Source of the DNA: Henckelia pumila
Lineage: Eukaryota > Streptophyta > Magnoliopsida > Lamiales > Gesneriaceae
Direction: 5' to 3'
Assembly: GCF_033568475.1 (NCBI RefSeq)
Contig: NC_133120.1
Coordinates: 169,415,991-169,479,990 of the forward strand
DNA length: 64,000 nt
How positions within the stretch are numbered: position 1 is the first letter of the stretch; each line of letters starts with the position of its first letter. The position numbers and the translations under genes are program-made. This document shows, in pieces, positions 11,402 to 24,080 of this stretch. Under the pieces are notes generated by a model. It saw only the letters and a program-made list of their open reading frames with translations. It did no database searches and had not been told where the DNA came from.

Positions 11402-14400
11402 ATGGTAGGCATTCACTGAAGTCAAATTTATTGTTTCTTTTTCTTTGATGCAAAGAACCAGTGCTTAATGTTGTTTATTTATGTCATGTTTAAATTCTAC
11501 TATTTTCAGTGTGAGGTAGTGGAAATATCGGACGATGAGGGCTCTTTGGTGCCTGAGAATGATGTCGGAATCAAACCAAAGGACGAGGTTTTGGACTACG
11601 ATTCACCTTCGCCGAAAATCTGCCCACAGCATGTGGTGGTATGACTAATATTTTTTTTACAGTGGAGAAATTATTTCAATTACGGTAAAGCTACAATTAG
11701 TGGAATTAATGGGTATAAATGTTCTTTAAACTCACTAAATATCATTTGATGGCTGAAATGGATAATTTTAAGTATTAGGAATAAAGTCCTTGTTTTATTT
11801 ACTCAAAATGAGAAAATTGGTGAAAAATAATACACGAGAACACACAAGAGTTAGTGCACTTGGCACCGTTGCATAGTGCACTTGGCAACGTTGCAAATTT
11901 CCACTACGATCAAACCAAACTGAACCCGTTCTCTTAGAATTCTTTTTTTCCTCTCTCTGTACTTTTGTTTAGATGTCTTGTAACTCAATGACGACTGTCC
12001 TCAATTATAAACATTCAGGGCTACGATAATCTGAAAAGAAATCTAAAATACCTCGACATAAAATTATTAGGCTCCACACAAAATTAAAACTTATGATAAC
12101 ATTCTGGCCACTTTTCCCTTGTTAAGTTTGAAATTGTAATCAGATGCTTGTGTTGCAATTTGCACTTGTTTATGTGCACATTTATTTATTTTATTTTGGA
12201 ATTGTTTATATATAGGAAAATGAGGCTAGTTCATCGCGAAGCAATTTAAGATCAGCCTTTGTAGGCATGGGATTTACGCCATCTCTTGTGGATAAAGCAA
12301 TGGAGGAAAACGGTGTGTTCTTCTAATACTCATGGACAAACTTAAGAACTTCTTCAGGATTTAATAAATAAAATATCTTTTAAAGTAATTATATATATAT
12401 TTTGAAATGCTCCATGGATATTATCCTTCTTTTTTCGTAATGATAATCAGAAAGTGATATTTCCCTTCTGTTATAGGTGAAGGAAATACTGAATTATTAC
12501 TGGAGACACTCTTTGCATATTCTGTAAGTGCTTCTCCCCTGCCATAAAACCCAATAAATCTAGTTTACCACGTCTGAGTTTGAATGGACTTAAATTATAT
12601 AACCAACAAATCTTTATACAGTAATGACATGGGATTGGAACAAAATCTCCATCAGCTGTTAAAACTATCCTGTTATTTTGCTATGATGCTGAATTCTTCC
12701 AGCTTATCATGGTGTAACTGTCTATGAATTATCTGGATCTTCAACAACCAAAGACAACTTCTGATGATTTTTTATTAAATGGCGAGAATGTTGGTCTAAC
12801 CGCAAATATTTTCCCTCAAAATGTACACTTGAATTGAGATGCCCATATATAAAGCTGGTTAATATTTTTTGAATCCATGTCTGTGTTCTCGTGAGAACAT
12901 ATTGTTGAAATGGATCTATCATCTTTCTTATGTCATCTCTTTGAAGATGTAACTGGAGTTTCTTGACCTCTTATGATATTTACCAGGCTCTTCGTAAACC
13001 AGAGTCACCTGATTCTCTTGATAGCTTTTTTGACGAGGATACAAAAAACGATGCCTGTCGAGATATGGCTTTTCCATTAAAGGAGGTATCTTTTGAGTTT
13101 TCTTTGACGATTCTTTCATTCTGGCATGGAAACTGTAAAAGTCTCTATGAAATGAAATGAGCAAGTAGGTCATGGCTTGGTTCAGCACTTTTTATATTTT
13201 TGTATTTGTATTTGATATAAATTATGGAAACTGACGAACTAAATGTTGAAGAGAAAAGATAACTTTTATTCTTTTTTTTTTACGTTATTCAGTCTAATGC
13301 ATACATTTAAATAGGTAAAAGAGGCAGAATTAAATCCTAACAAATCTGGGATAAGATTCTCACAATCCTATCATACCAAATATAAATCAAATCTATATCT
13401 AAACAAATATTTTTCAAATCAAGATAAACTTAACAACACTCCTCCTCAAGTTGGTGCGAAGATGTCTATCATTCTCAATTTGCTAACTTGATCTTCAAAT
13501 AGTTGTCTTGGAAGCCCCTTTGTTATAATATCTGCAACCTGCAATGTAGTTGGAACAAATGGAGTACAAATGGTTTCTTCCTCAAGTTTCTCTTTTATGA
13601 AATGTTTGTTAATTTCTGTGTGCTTGGTTCTTTCATGTAGAACTGGATTATGCACAATGCTAATAGCCGCTTTACTGTCACAGTACAGTTTCATTGGATA
13701 CTTCACTTCCCTCGTTAAATCATTCATAACTCTCTTAAGCCAAAGAGTATCACATACCCCTTGAGCCATAGATCTGAATTCAGCTTCTGCGCTGCTTCTA
13801 GCAACTACACTTTGTTTCTTGTTCCTCCATGTTACCAAGTTGCCCCATACGAAAGGGCAATATCCTGAAGTTGACCTTCGATCTGAGATGCAACCTGCCC
13901 AATCTTCATCTGTATACACCTCAATCTCTCTCTTCTTACTCTTTTTGAAGAGCAATCCTTTGCCTGGTGTTCCCTTCAAATATCTGAGAATCCGATATAC
14001 AGATTCTAAGTGTTTTTTACAAGGTGAATGCATAAATTGACTCACCATGTTCGCAGCAAAGGCAATGTCTGGTCGTGCGTGAGATAGGTAGATCAATCTC
14101 CCAACTAATCGTTGATACCTTCCTTTATCTACTGGTGTGTCGTTTGTAATTTCTCCAAGTTTACGATTTGTGCTTGCATCCACTCATCCCAGTTTCCTTC
14201 AGGAGATCCAGAACATACTTGCGTAGTTGCGTTGAGCCACCATAATTCCTCTCTTAGATGATGCTATTTCCATCCCGAGAAAGTACTTCAAATGTCCCAG
14301 ATCTTTGATTTCAAATTCCTCGGCCAAACTGTTCCTCAATTTACTCATCTCCTTGATATCATCTCCTGTTAATATTATGTCATCAATGTACACAATCAAT

Positions 14401-17400
14401 ACCGAGATCTTACCAGTGGACGATTTCTTCATGAATAAAGTATGGTCAGATTGACCCTGACTGTATCCCTGACTCTTAATAAACTTTGTGAATCTCTCGA
14501 ACCACTCTCTAGGAGATTGTTTTAATCCATAGAGAGTTTTTCAGCCTACACACCTTTGACTCAAACTGATCGGCAAAACCGATCGGCAAAACCGTGGGGG
14601 AGGATCCATATATACTTCTTATTCCAAATCACCATTTAGAAGAGCATTCTTCACATCGAGTTGGTTTAGAGGCCAGTCAAGGTTTGCAGCAATTGATAAT
14701 ATAACTCGAATAGTGTTCAATTTTGCCACTGGAGAAAAAATTTCAGAATTATCAACTCCATATGTTTTGGTGAAACCTTTGGCAACTAGGCGAGCTTTAT
14801 ATCTTTCTAATGAGCCATCAGAATTGTATTTTGTAGTGAAAACCCACTTACACCCCACAGTGGATTTTCCTTTGGGCAGATTAACCTTCTCCCAAGTTGT
14901 GTTTTTTTCCAGAGCTCTCATTTCTTCAGAAATTGCTTCCTTCCATCCAGGTACCGCTAGAGCTTCATGTACATTATTTGGGATCCTAACAGAATCTATT
15001 TGAGAAATAAGAGCAAAAAATGTGGGTGATAAATTTTTGTAAGTCACAAAATTGGACAGAGGATGCATGGTACATGATCGAACACTTTTCCTTTGAGCAA
15101 TAAGAAGGTCAAGAGTATTTGAAGGAGCTAACTTGGGCGTACCTTGACTCGAATTAACAGGATCTGTTGATGTGTGATTGTGTTTCTCTGAATTTGGCCC
15201 AAGATCCGATTCATGGCCTTGTGGTAGGACAATGTCGCCTCTTTTCTGTGCCTTGCCTTTCCTTGTATAAACTAGACCCTTGAACTGGTACTCATTCATT
15301 TCTGTTCTATCAGACTGAATAGAGTTTCAAATTCAATTGTTAGGTCTGAGACAGTTTGACATTCATCTTTACCGGATTTATACTCCCCCTGAAGTTGAGT
15401 GCCATGGTATGACTGTCCCTCAAAAAAGGTGACATCCATAGAGACAAACATCCGTTTTGACACAGGATCGAAGCACTTAAACCCCCATTGATTAGAAGGA
15501 TACCCAACGAAAATACACCTATGAGACTTGGGATCGAGTTTGGAACGGTTAAGATCATGATTATGAACAAAGACTAGGCTTCCAAATATTTTTAGGGGAA
15601 TATCTGTGAGAAGTCTAGTACTAGGAAAACATTTTTTAAAGACGCTAATGGGAGAACGAAATTTTAGAACTCGTGATGGGAGACGATTTATTAAATAAGT
15701 AGCTGTAAGAACCGCTTCACCCCAAAGATGCTTTGGAACCTTAATATAAAAAACTGATGCCCTAGCATTGCCAATCATCCTCTCCGAGGCCAAATCCTGA
15801 AATTCACAATGAGAAGGAAAGCAAACAACCCGACAACTAATATCAACAGTCAATTGGCTAACAGAGAGAAAATTATATGACAACAATGGAACATGCAGAA
15901 CATTTTTAAGTGTTAAAGAGGGAGAAATGACAATAGTCCCTTTTCCAGCAATAGGAGCAAATGTACCATCTGCAATTTTAACTTTTTTGTTTCCAGCACA
16001 TGGGATATAGGTGGAATAGATGTTCCTGTCATATGATCAGTGTCCCCTGAATCGATAATCCAGGAGGTGTTAGAAATCGAGTTTGCAAGATTAACTAAGG
16101 AGGATATACCTGTTTGGGCTAAGGAGCAGGAAGAATTAGAGCTGCCTAGGTGGGATTGGAACAATTTGGAGAGAAGCTCAAGCTGATCCTTAGTGAAAGG
16201 AGTTGATTCCGAAGCGGATGAGGGCTGGCTGGAGCCGACACTACTTGATTGAAGAGCACGATCAACCCGTATTGGTGCACCGGATTTTTTCTTGAAATTT
16301 GCAGGTTTGCCATGGATTTCCCATCAAGTGTCAACCGTATGCCATGGTTTATTACACTTCTCACACCATATTCTGGGCCTGCCTTCATCCACAGATGAGC
16401 TGCTGCCTTTGCCCACAAGTGCCGAGCCATCAGATTCCGTTCTGAATTCATCTAGCTTCGGCATCATCACAAGACGACGGGCTTCTTCACGCCGGATCTC
16501 AGAAAAGACTTCCCGAATGCTGTGTAGTGGTTTACGACCAAGAACACGGCCTCGAACTTCATCAAGATCTTTATTTAAACCTGCGAGGAAAACAAAGACT
16601 CTTTCGTTCCACTTTGTTCTTAAATCGAATGCTGTCCTACTCCTTGCTGCTTTCCCATTCTTCAACTTCAAGAAGGTCTAATTCTTGCCATATGGACATC
16701 AATTCATTGTAGCAAGAAGTGACATCCCGATGACCTTGTTGTACCCGCCACATACGGGTATTCAATTCATATGACTGAATAATTTTCCATATCTGAATAT
16801 GTCTCCCGAACTGCCTCCCAACATCGTGGGCTGTAGGAAGAAACATAAAAGGTTTACCAATGATAAGCTCCATTGAATTAATCAGCCAGGCGGTAACCAG
16901 GGAGTTCTCGGACCTCCATTGCTTATACTTTGGATCTGTGGAGGCAGGCGCTTTAATTTCACCATTTAGATAGCCCAATTTTCCCTTTCCATTGATGACA
17001 AGGTGGACTGATTGAGCTCACTCAAGGTAGTTCTTGCCATTGAATTTAAGGATCGAAATTTGAAGGGAATTTTCGGATACAGCCAAGGATGGGGGGAAAT
17101 TGCCATTGCCACCAGAACTGCTGGCGCCACTCCCACCAGAATTGCCACTGCCGCTCGTACCAGACCCTGCTCCGACCATCGCAGCCTTAAAATTCATGAT
17201 CGGCCTGCTCTGATACCATATGGAAACTGACGAACAAAATGTTGGAGAGAAAAGATAACTTTTATTCTTCTTTTTCTTACGTTATTCAGTCTAATGCATA
17301 CATTTAAATAGGTAAAAGAGGCAGAATTAAATCCTAACAAATCTGGGATAATATTCTCACAATCCTACCAAATATTAATCAAATCTATATCTAAACAAAT

Positions 17401-20400
17401 ATTATTCAAATCAAGATAAACTTATCAACATAAATTCATTACTTGTCTTGTATGACTGCTAGCAGTGTATATTAGAATGTGTTCATTAGTATCAGCATGC
17501 TCCTTTAAGCTCTCGATCTTCGGATTTGACTGCCTCAGTCGAATCATAAGAATGAGTTCCTTCTTTACCTTTATACTTGGGTTGAAAGACCAGTTTCTGG
17601 GTCCAAATACCTCAAAAGTTGAGGTTGAAATGAGTGAAATTCTTTCCCTCTACTTCAGTTATCCGATAGATTTCCATCTCAACCATGGACCCGTGGGACT
17701 GTTTGTGGTCAAGTCCATGGCTCTTCGATGGATGTGATGCGTGGGATCACAAATACCCATGAGTCAGAGCACATCGCACGAGTTTGTATTTCGCATTTCT
17801 TTAATTCAATTGCACCGGTGCTGTTTCTTGCATGGACTATGGGTCGAGTTTGTGCTATCTTTTGTTGTTAGCTCTCATCTGTACTGCACTCTATGGTATC
17901 ACTTTGTGATCTGTTGCATTATGTAAAATATAGATGCAAACCATATATCTGGGGAGTGAACTTGGTATGGGTCTGTGCTTATGGTGCATTTATGGTTCCT
18001 TTGAATGTGTCTTGCTGTGGTCATAATGGGCACTTCATGGTGTAGGCCCGTGAACCAGTTTTGGAGAGTTGTCCACAGTCCACCCGCATGGGTATTCAGG
18101 GTCTCTGCTATTGCATCTATGATTTTTTTACGTTTTGACATTACATGGTTTTGACCATGGATCAAGGGACAGATCGTTCCTGTGGTCAACTTTCTCTGCA
18201 CTTGGTTTTTTTTTTCCGACTCTTACAGCTCTTCCTTTCGTATGAAATCTTTGTGGAATGAATTTTGCTTGGTATTGCTTATCAGTTTGGCCTACTGCAC
18301 AGAACAAAATCCTAGTCAGTAGTTACCACACATAATAATTGGAATGAAAAGTACCAAGTGAGTGTTAATATGACAACTATGTATGCGTAAAACGATGATA
18401 TAACTCAGACATATTACTTGTTTTCTGCATTTTTTAGAAATATTATGCAGAATGTTTCGATTTGAAGAATCTAGAGTTTGTTTCTAGTTTAGATGTGCCA
18501 TGACTGATATGCACGGTCCATCTTGTCTCCTTATAGATAAGGAGCTAAAGTTTCCATGTAAAAAATGCATAGATCACCAAGTATTTTTGGGAGCCATCCA
18601 ATTGATTATCATGTTTATGCTCGACACTGTTTAAATGAAATATTTCTTTGCTAGTGGATTTGCGGCTGGCATTCAACCATAAGCTGATGAGTATGGTTTT
18701 TTTTTCCTTGTTTATTTGTTTTCTTCTTTTTTCGATTCTCTAATATATGGGTCTATAATGACCTGTCATAAGGTGTGGTGCTAGTTATAGAGATATGATT
18801 TGATCTATTCTGAATAACTCTACTTTTATTTTCAATGACGCTCTGATGTACTTATTTCTTTTAGCATTGATGTTGACTCGTACAGGAACCTGATGTTTGC
18901 AGTGGAGATGGTGACAAGAAAATTATGTCCTTGTTAAAAATGAATTTCTCGATTGAGGAAGTTCGGTTTGCCATGGATAAACTTGGTTCGTGATGGAGCC
19001 CGAACTTTAGTTTCTAACAAAGCATGTTCAGATGTAAAAATACACAATATTATAATTTATTGCAATCTTCATCACAGGTAAGGATGCATCTATTGGTCAA
19101 CTAATGGACTACATCTTTGCTGCAAGGATGGCCAGAAAGTATGAAAAGGTTGCGAGAGTTTCAATGAGCGGAGGTGAAGACGGTAACAAGGTTTTTGATG
19201 ATCTCTCTCCATTATTTTTGAACCACATTTCTGTTTCTGATGTGTAACCAAAGGAAAGCTTTATAAATCTATTTTCTCATTTGCATATTCCTGTGGAAAA
19301 CCAACATTTCTAACTAGCAAAAAATCTCTGAATTGTTACTCCGATAATTTATACGATCACATTGCCTGCTATGGAGGTGAAAACAACGTAAAAAGGCAAG
19401 CCAAAAAAGAGTAATCCGTGATGAAACAGAAATTACTACATTCCGGTTCTGCATTTTCACATACCAGTTCTACATTCCTGATTATCCGAACACATAGATT
19501 GTATCATGATTATTCATTTTCATCTGGTGCTAAAAACATTAATATAAAGGGCGAGAAAGATCGAGATGGTGAAACCAAACTTTTGTTAGATTGAAGTTGT
19601 GAAATAGAAAAAGAAGTTTTACCTGCAAAGGAAAATTCCCAAATACTAACAGAAGAAAGCTTCATTGTCAAGTTCCAAGTGAATAAAAAGTCATGACAAG
19701 CTTAAGCAAGCTTGATATCCCAAAATAATTAGGAATGTAGTAATTTTAATTTTTTGTCCTCTAGAAAGCTCTAATATGTGATGAAATTGGATGTACAGAT
19801 TCATTTATCACGTGTGAATTTATGTCCTTTAAATAGTGGGATGGGGATTGTATTGACCAAAACTGAGAAAACCAGCAAACTGCTTGATGCATAGGAATGA
19901 TTAAAAATATGTACAGTTTGGGAAACTGGATGAACGCATCTTCAAGACAACACGCAGAGAGACTACATCTTTTTTATTCTGTTTCCTTGATAAATTTAAT
20001 GAGAGGGGTTGGCAGAACTGCAGACACGCGGACACACACATATTTTATTTGACGGCGTTCAACAGCTACTTGGTACTTGTTGGCGACTCATATTCTAATT
20101 GGTTTTATTAATAATCTGTTTTGAGCTGAAGAAGAATTTTGACCCATTAACTGCAATCTTAATGAGTAATATGCCTACTTGAAGTCACTTTTAGACAGTT
20201 ACTTACGTCCAGAGCTCTTGATCTCCGAAATTGATTTGTCAGGCAGAGCAATCCAGAATTGAGTAGTATATATGATCTTTACTGGAGTATTTCTTTATTA
20301 TATGTTTGACAACGTTTTGTCCCTTCACGCAAATCTGAAAATCCTTAATTTCAGGAATTCTGCAACGAGGCCTTGTTTGGTATTATGGAGAAGACATTGA

Positions 20401-23208
20401 GATTGCTTGAAATCGGCTTTTCTGAGCAGGAGATTTCAACAGCTTTTGAGAAATGTGGTGAGCTGATTGGGAAAATTGGAAATTTTTAATTGACTAAGTT
20501 GACTGAGAAAGGAAAACCGTGTGCTGGGATGGCAGCTAAACACTATATTTTTTGACGATCTGAAGATACTTGAGCATTTTTCTATTTATTTTTGAAGAAT
20601 GGTGAACTGTTTCATACCATTTTATACACGTAAAGAGACAAGTTACATCAAGTAATTGGTTTTGCATAACATAAATAGCTTACCTGGTAAAAACCATGGT
20701 CTTTTGTCAAGAAAGCTTGTTTTTTTCGATACGATGCAAGTTCCATGCCAAACTATCCTTTAAGTCATAGAGGCTGTCATCGTATTAACTTGTTTGACCT
20801 TTTATTTCGTCTTTTTATTTTCTTCTCTGAAAACCCCTGCACGTAAGTAGTCCATTCTCTACCCTAGTGTTCGTTAAACTATACAACTGGATATAGTAAT
20901 ATAATCATGCGCAACCCAAGTTTCCTTCTTTATTCTAGTGTTATTTTGTTTTTGAGGTCACTGGTGATTTCAATATTGTGCAGACAGAATGCGTCCTGCT
21001 AATTTTGTTTTTGAGGTTACTCATAATTTTTTAATCTAAAATCTCAGGGATGTCTGAGGTCATCAGTTTACTTGCCATCTGATTCCCGAAGCATCTGCTG
21101 GAAAATTGTTTGAGAAATTTTAACTGTTGAGCTGGTGTATATGAATTGCAACTTTTCGTTTTCCACATTAGAAAGGGGCTTAAAGCACACATAAGGAAAA
21201 TATATGGTATTTAATTATTGGACAATATAAATGGCAGGATTAATGAGCACACATAAGGAAAATATATGGTATTTAATTATTGGACAATATAAATGGCAGG
21301 ATTAATGGAAGATGCTATAGATCTGTCTAAGACTTGAGGTGACTGCAATAACAAGGAATTTTCTGTCTGTACTCTGTTTGACTGGATATTGATTCTGCCT
21401 CGAGTTTTCAATATTTACGTCCTTATGTTCTTTCATGGAAATGTTCCTATTACACTGAAAACCATGTCATTAGGATTCTATTTGTTCTGACTCATACAAA
21501 AAAAAATTGCATCTTTGAGAACTCTTGTTGATAATGACACTAAAAATAGGGAGTTATGTGCCATGGATGTAAATTTTCTCTGAGCAGTAACTGCACATTT
21601 TCTCTTCCATTTGACTTTTTATTTTCCCCTATTTGTTTTTCAGGTTGTGAAGCATCTCTGCAAGAGCTTACGGATTCAATTTTTGGTGTTCAACCTGCTG
21701 GCAGTTACCCAAATTTGGACAAGGTTGATGTAATTTTTATGGAGCATTTTCCTGTTTTTATAAAGCTATTCGTGGATGGTACTATTAGTTAACACAGATT
21801 TAAACTTGTTTTTGATGATTCACAGTATACCTCGACTTCTTTGAGCACTTCAACTACCCAAACTAATCCTAGAACTTTACACAGTGGGTTGAGACGTTGC
21901 TTAGGCAATAATTCTTTTGATTCAATAACTGTAAAAACTGAGGAATGCCATGCAGATGCTGTTGCTCAAGTTGAGATCTCCGATTTTCTTGAAAAATTGA
22001 AAGGCAAGAGGCCAAAAGAACAGTACCCTGAAAAATCAAACAATTGGAAGAAGCTGAAGGAAGAGTTTACTGAAGAGTCTAGTGATTCTTGCCGCCGAAC
22101 ACTGGTAGAATCAAGAGGAAGAATCTCCACTTCTACCAGTAATCGTGTCCCAGTCTTGCAGAGAGGATTTAACTATACAGGGAGTCTAGAAGAAGATACA
22201 AAGCCACCAATGCCTATTCCCAGCCCTTGCAAAACTCTTACTGGCGTGGTGGCAAAATCCCCTTACTTTCTTTATGGAAACGTGACGAGTCTGTCCCGGG
22301 ACTCTTGGGCCAAGATCTCACAATTTTTGTATTCAGTTCAGCCTGAGTTTGTGAATACTGAAATTCACTCAGCCTTGAGCAGGAAGGAAGGCTACGTACA
22401 TAACCTCCCCACTGAAGATCGTTTTCACATTTTCCCAAAGTCACCTATGAGTATTCAAGAAACTATACCACATTCTAGAAAATGGTGGCCCTCATGGGAT
22501 ACAAGGAAGCAGTTCAGCAACATTAGTTGTGAAACAAGTGGAATATCTCAGCTTTGCGACAGGTTTGGAAGAATGTTGACCGAGTCTAAAGGGCTTCTCA
22601 CAGATGCACAACGGAGAGACCTTCTCCAGCAATGCCAGGCACTGAATCTTGTGTGGCTTGGCCATTACAAGTTGGCCCCAATTGAACCTGAACATCTAGA
22701 GTGCATCATGGGCTATCCACCAGATCACACTCGGGCAGCTGGATTTAGCTTGTCAGATAGGCTTAAATCACTTAAACTCGCCTTTCAGACAGACACACTG
22801 GCTTACCATCTCTCGGTGCTGAAGCCATTGTTTCCTGGAGGAATGACAGTGTTATCATTCTTTAACGGTATAGGTGGGGCTTTAGTTGCGTTACACAGAC
22901 TTGGCATTCGTTTGAAAGGTGTTGTTTCTGTGGAGCCAAGTGAAACAAAACGCAAAATCGTCACACGGTGGTGGGAGAACACTGGACAGAGTGGAGAGCT
23001 GATCCAGGTCGAAGACAGTCAGAAGCTATCAAGTAACAAGCTTGAAGATTTGATTAAAAAGTTCTGTGGATTCGATATAGTAATATGTCAGAATCCATAT
23101 GCATCTGCAGATAGTACTACTGACCTTGCAGCTTTAGATTTCTCATTGTTTGTAGAATTCGTTCGGGTTTTGCAACGTGTTAGGACTACAATGGGAAGAA
23201 ACAGGTGA
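11402..23208 (+). CDS. DRM3: DRM3-like domains rearranged methyltransferase, catalytically degenerate
   Basis: Exons by GT-AG junctions and frame: 11402-11404, 11510-11638, 12216-12312, 12477-12523, 12987-13085, 18886-18985, 19078-19190, 20355-20457, 21644-21723, 21826-23208; 2,154 nt, 717 residues. Three UBA domains are visible: ~53-92 (VGMGFTPSLVDKAMEENG), ~136-172 (LLKMNFSIEEVRFAMDKLG) and ~205-245 (LLEIGFSEQEISTAFEKCG). Residues ~395-717 form the rearranged methyltransferase, with motif I SFFNGIGGALVALHRLGI (from 601) and VVSVEP (623-628). The Pro-Cys motif IV is replaced by CQNPYASAD (NPY at 680-682) and the following Asn-rich loop is missing. Known biology: DRM3 is a catalytically inactive paralogue that assists DRM2 and Pol V transcripts in RNA-directed DNA methylation in the nucleus. 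The protein length matches DRM3. The one-codon first exon is inferred. Intron 5 (5.8 kb) holds an antisense copia element. Confidence 0.88.
13223..13438 (-). repeat. 3' LTR of intronic copia element
   Basis: 216 bp, TATGGAAACTGACG to AACTTAACAACA on the plus strand; matches 17219-17430. Confidence 0.9.
13446..16164 (-). pseudogene. copia pol remnant: protease, RT, RNase H; integrase core missing
   Basis: Protease motif WIIDSGDTDHMTG lies near 16040 (the usual Ala after DSG is Asp). The integrase frame jumps from CEFQDLASERMIGNA straight to VPKHLWGEAVLTATYLINRL near 15750, so the GAG-pre-integrase HHCC domain and the DDE core are deleted. The RT section includes WKEAISEEMRALE, VGCKWVF and QLDVKNALLNGDLE. 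A small duplication (CGATCGGCAAAAC) near 14570 breaks the frame. The active site VYIDDIILTGDD is at ~14390. RNase H with YTDEDWAGC, KKQSVVARSSAEAEF and ADIITKGLP ends at 13446. It is a non-autonomous copy. Confidence 0.88.
16150..17197 (-). pseudogene. copia gag, broken
   Basis: Begins MNFKAAMVGAGSG at 17197, followed by a Gly/Ser-rich stretch and ISILKFNGKNYLE, the usual start of a copia Gag. A stop (TGA, 17018-17020) replaces the Trp expected after NYLE. It continues in other frames: YKQWRSENSLVTAWLINSM, IWQELDLLEVEEWE, then a degenerate zinc knuckle CEKCNKPWHTVDT whose last Cys is a stop and whose Gly-His is Trp-His. Reading frame shifts occur near 16640 and 16330. It cannot make a full Gag. 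Confidence 0.8.
17204..17218 (-). other. Primer-binding site (initiator tRNA-Met)
   Basis: Minus strand TGGTATCAGAGCAGG, the usual copia primer-binding sequence complementary to the 3' end of initiator tRNA-Met, with one base missing relative to AGAGCCAGG. Confidence 0.85.
17219..17430 (-). repeat. 5' LTR of intronic copia element
   Basis: 212 bp; matches 13223-13438. The primer-binding site abuts it at 17204-17218. Confidence 0.9.
17436..18885 (+). other. Remainder of DRM3 intron 5
   Basis: No domain-bearing ORF, RNA gene or transposon end recognised. The acceptor is TCGTACAG before 18886. Other DRM3 introns longer than 300 bp (11639-12215, 19191-20354, 20458-21643) likewise show no gene; intron 8 holds a short tandem duplication. 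Confidence 0.5.
21185..21308. repeat. 62-bp tandem duplication in DRM3 intron 8
   Basis: Two adjacent copies starting GCACACATAAGGAAAATATA at 21185 and 21247 are identical except possibly at the last base, implying a recent event. Confidence 0.92.
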
Positions 23209-24080
23209 TTTATTTCGCCCTGTTTTGAGGTGCTCCAGAACCTTAATCATCCTAGCAGTGGTTTAAATCAACTTGTATCATCTCCTTTTATGTATTAGTA
23301 AACGGTTTCTTAGAAGTTTCCATTTTTTTTTCTTACATTGTCCTTTGATTTTGTATCTACCTTTGTTGTTCAAGTGAATGATTTATCCATAAGCACTGAA
23401 CTAGAATTTACTCTGCATCCTTGTGGCAACCACTACGTGATGGCCCATAATGTCGTGTCGTATCAAAACAGATTTTTAATCTATACTTGATGGATGTTAG
23501 ACGTATGTCATATGCTTCCGGACACCCTTTCTGCCAAAGGATGATATTCATCCTTGCGTTATTCTCCGTTGCACTCGAGTTTTACAATAATTTGGGTCAA
23601 AAAATATCAATGCAACTATGTTATCTTTAATTTTTAAATTTATCATTCCATTCAACGGGCAAGTCGACAAGTGATGGCGGCGTATCCACTCAAGTAAAAT
23701 TAAACTGTATTTGATAACATGGTTAATAGCACTGCATTTGTCTAGTTTAAATGGCATCTGCCATACCAGATATCACAAGAGATCTTCACTTTTCTAATAG
23801 TTGTACAAAAGAATCAATAAATAGATAAAACAAAAAATATTAATTGGCATATTTAAATGTTTGCTGTTAAATTCATTAATAATGTTTTATATATCATAAA
23901 TTATAAATATATCCTCACTGTGTTATATGCGTGTGTATACTTTGTATTTGCATCTAATCCGTTGTAGCAGCTACAAGATAGAAATATTCGTATCACGCAT
24001 ATTTCACCTGAAACAGGTGATTTTTGACTAAAGAAGCATTGCAACTGAAATTAGGTAATATCTTGGTTGAACTACTTAAG
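23209..24080. other. Convergent intergenic region between DRM3 and the PPR gene
   Basis: 3' flanks of two converging genes, with DRM3 ending at 23208 and the minus-strand PPR gene at 24081. AT-rich, no recognisable gene; polyadenylation signals were not assigned. Confidence 0.5.

Larger units (their letters stand above)
13223..17430 (-). mobile_element. Ty1/copia element in DRM3 intron 5, integrase-deleted
   Basis: LTRs 13223-13438 and 17219-17430, flanked by target duplication TAAAT (13218-13222, 17431-17435). On the minus strand the 5' LTR is followed at once by a primer-binding site TGGTATCAGAGCAGG, and the polypurine tract TTGAGGAGGAG precedes the 3' LTR start TGTTG. Order is gag, protease, integrase remnant, RT, RNase H. 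The LTRs end TG...TA rather than TG...CA. By eye the LTRs differ by about eight substitutions and a 4-bp indel, so the insertion is not recent. Transcription is antisense to DRM3. Confidence 0.9.

Noticed and set aside
16292-16712. Plus-strand open frames over the intronic copia gag
   Set aside because: Opposite strand of gag; no homologous domain.
23200-23215. Additional DRM3 exon using the GTGATT donor at the stop codon
   Set aside because: The protein already ends at the normal DRM C-terminus, and no coding sequence with homology follows.
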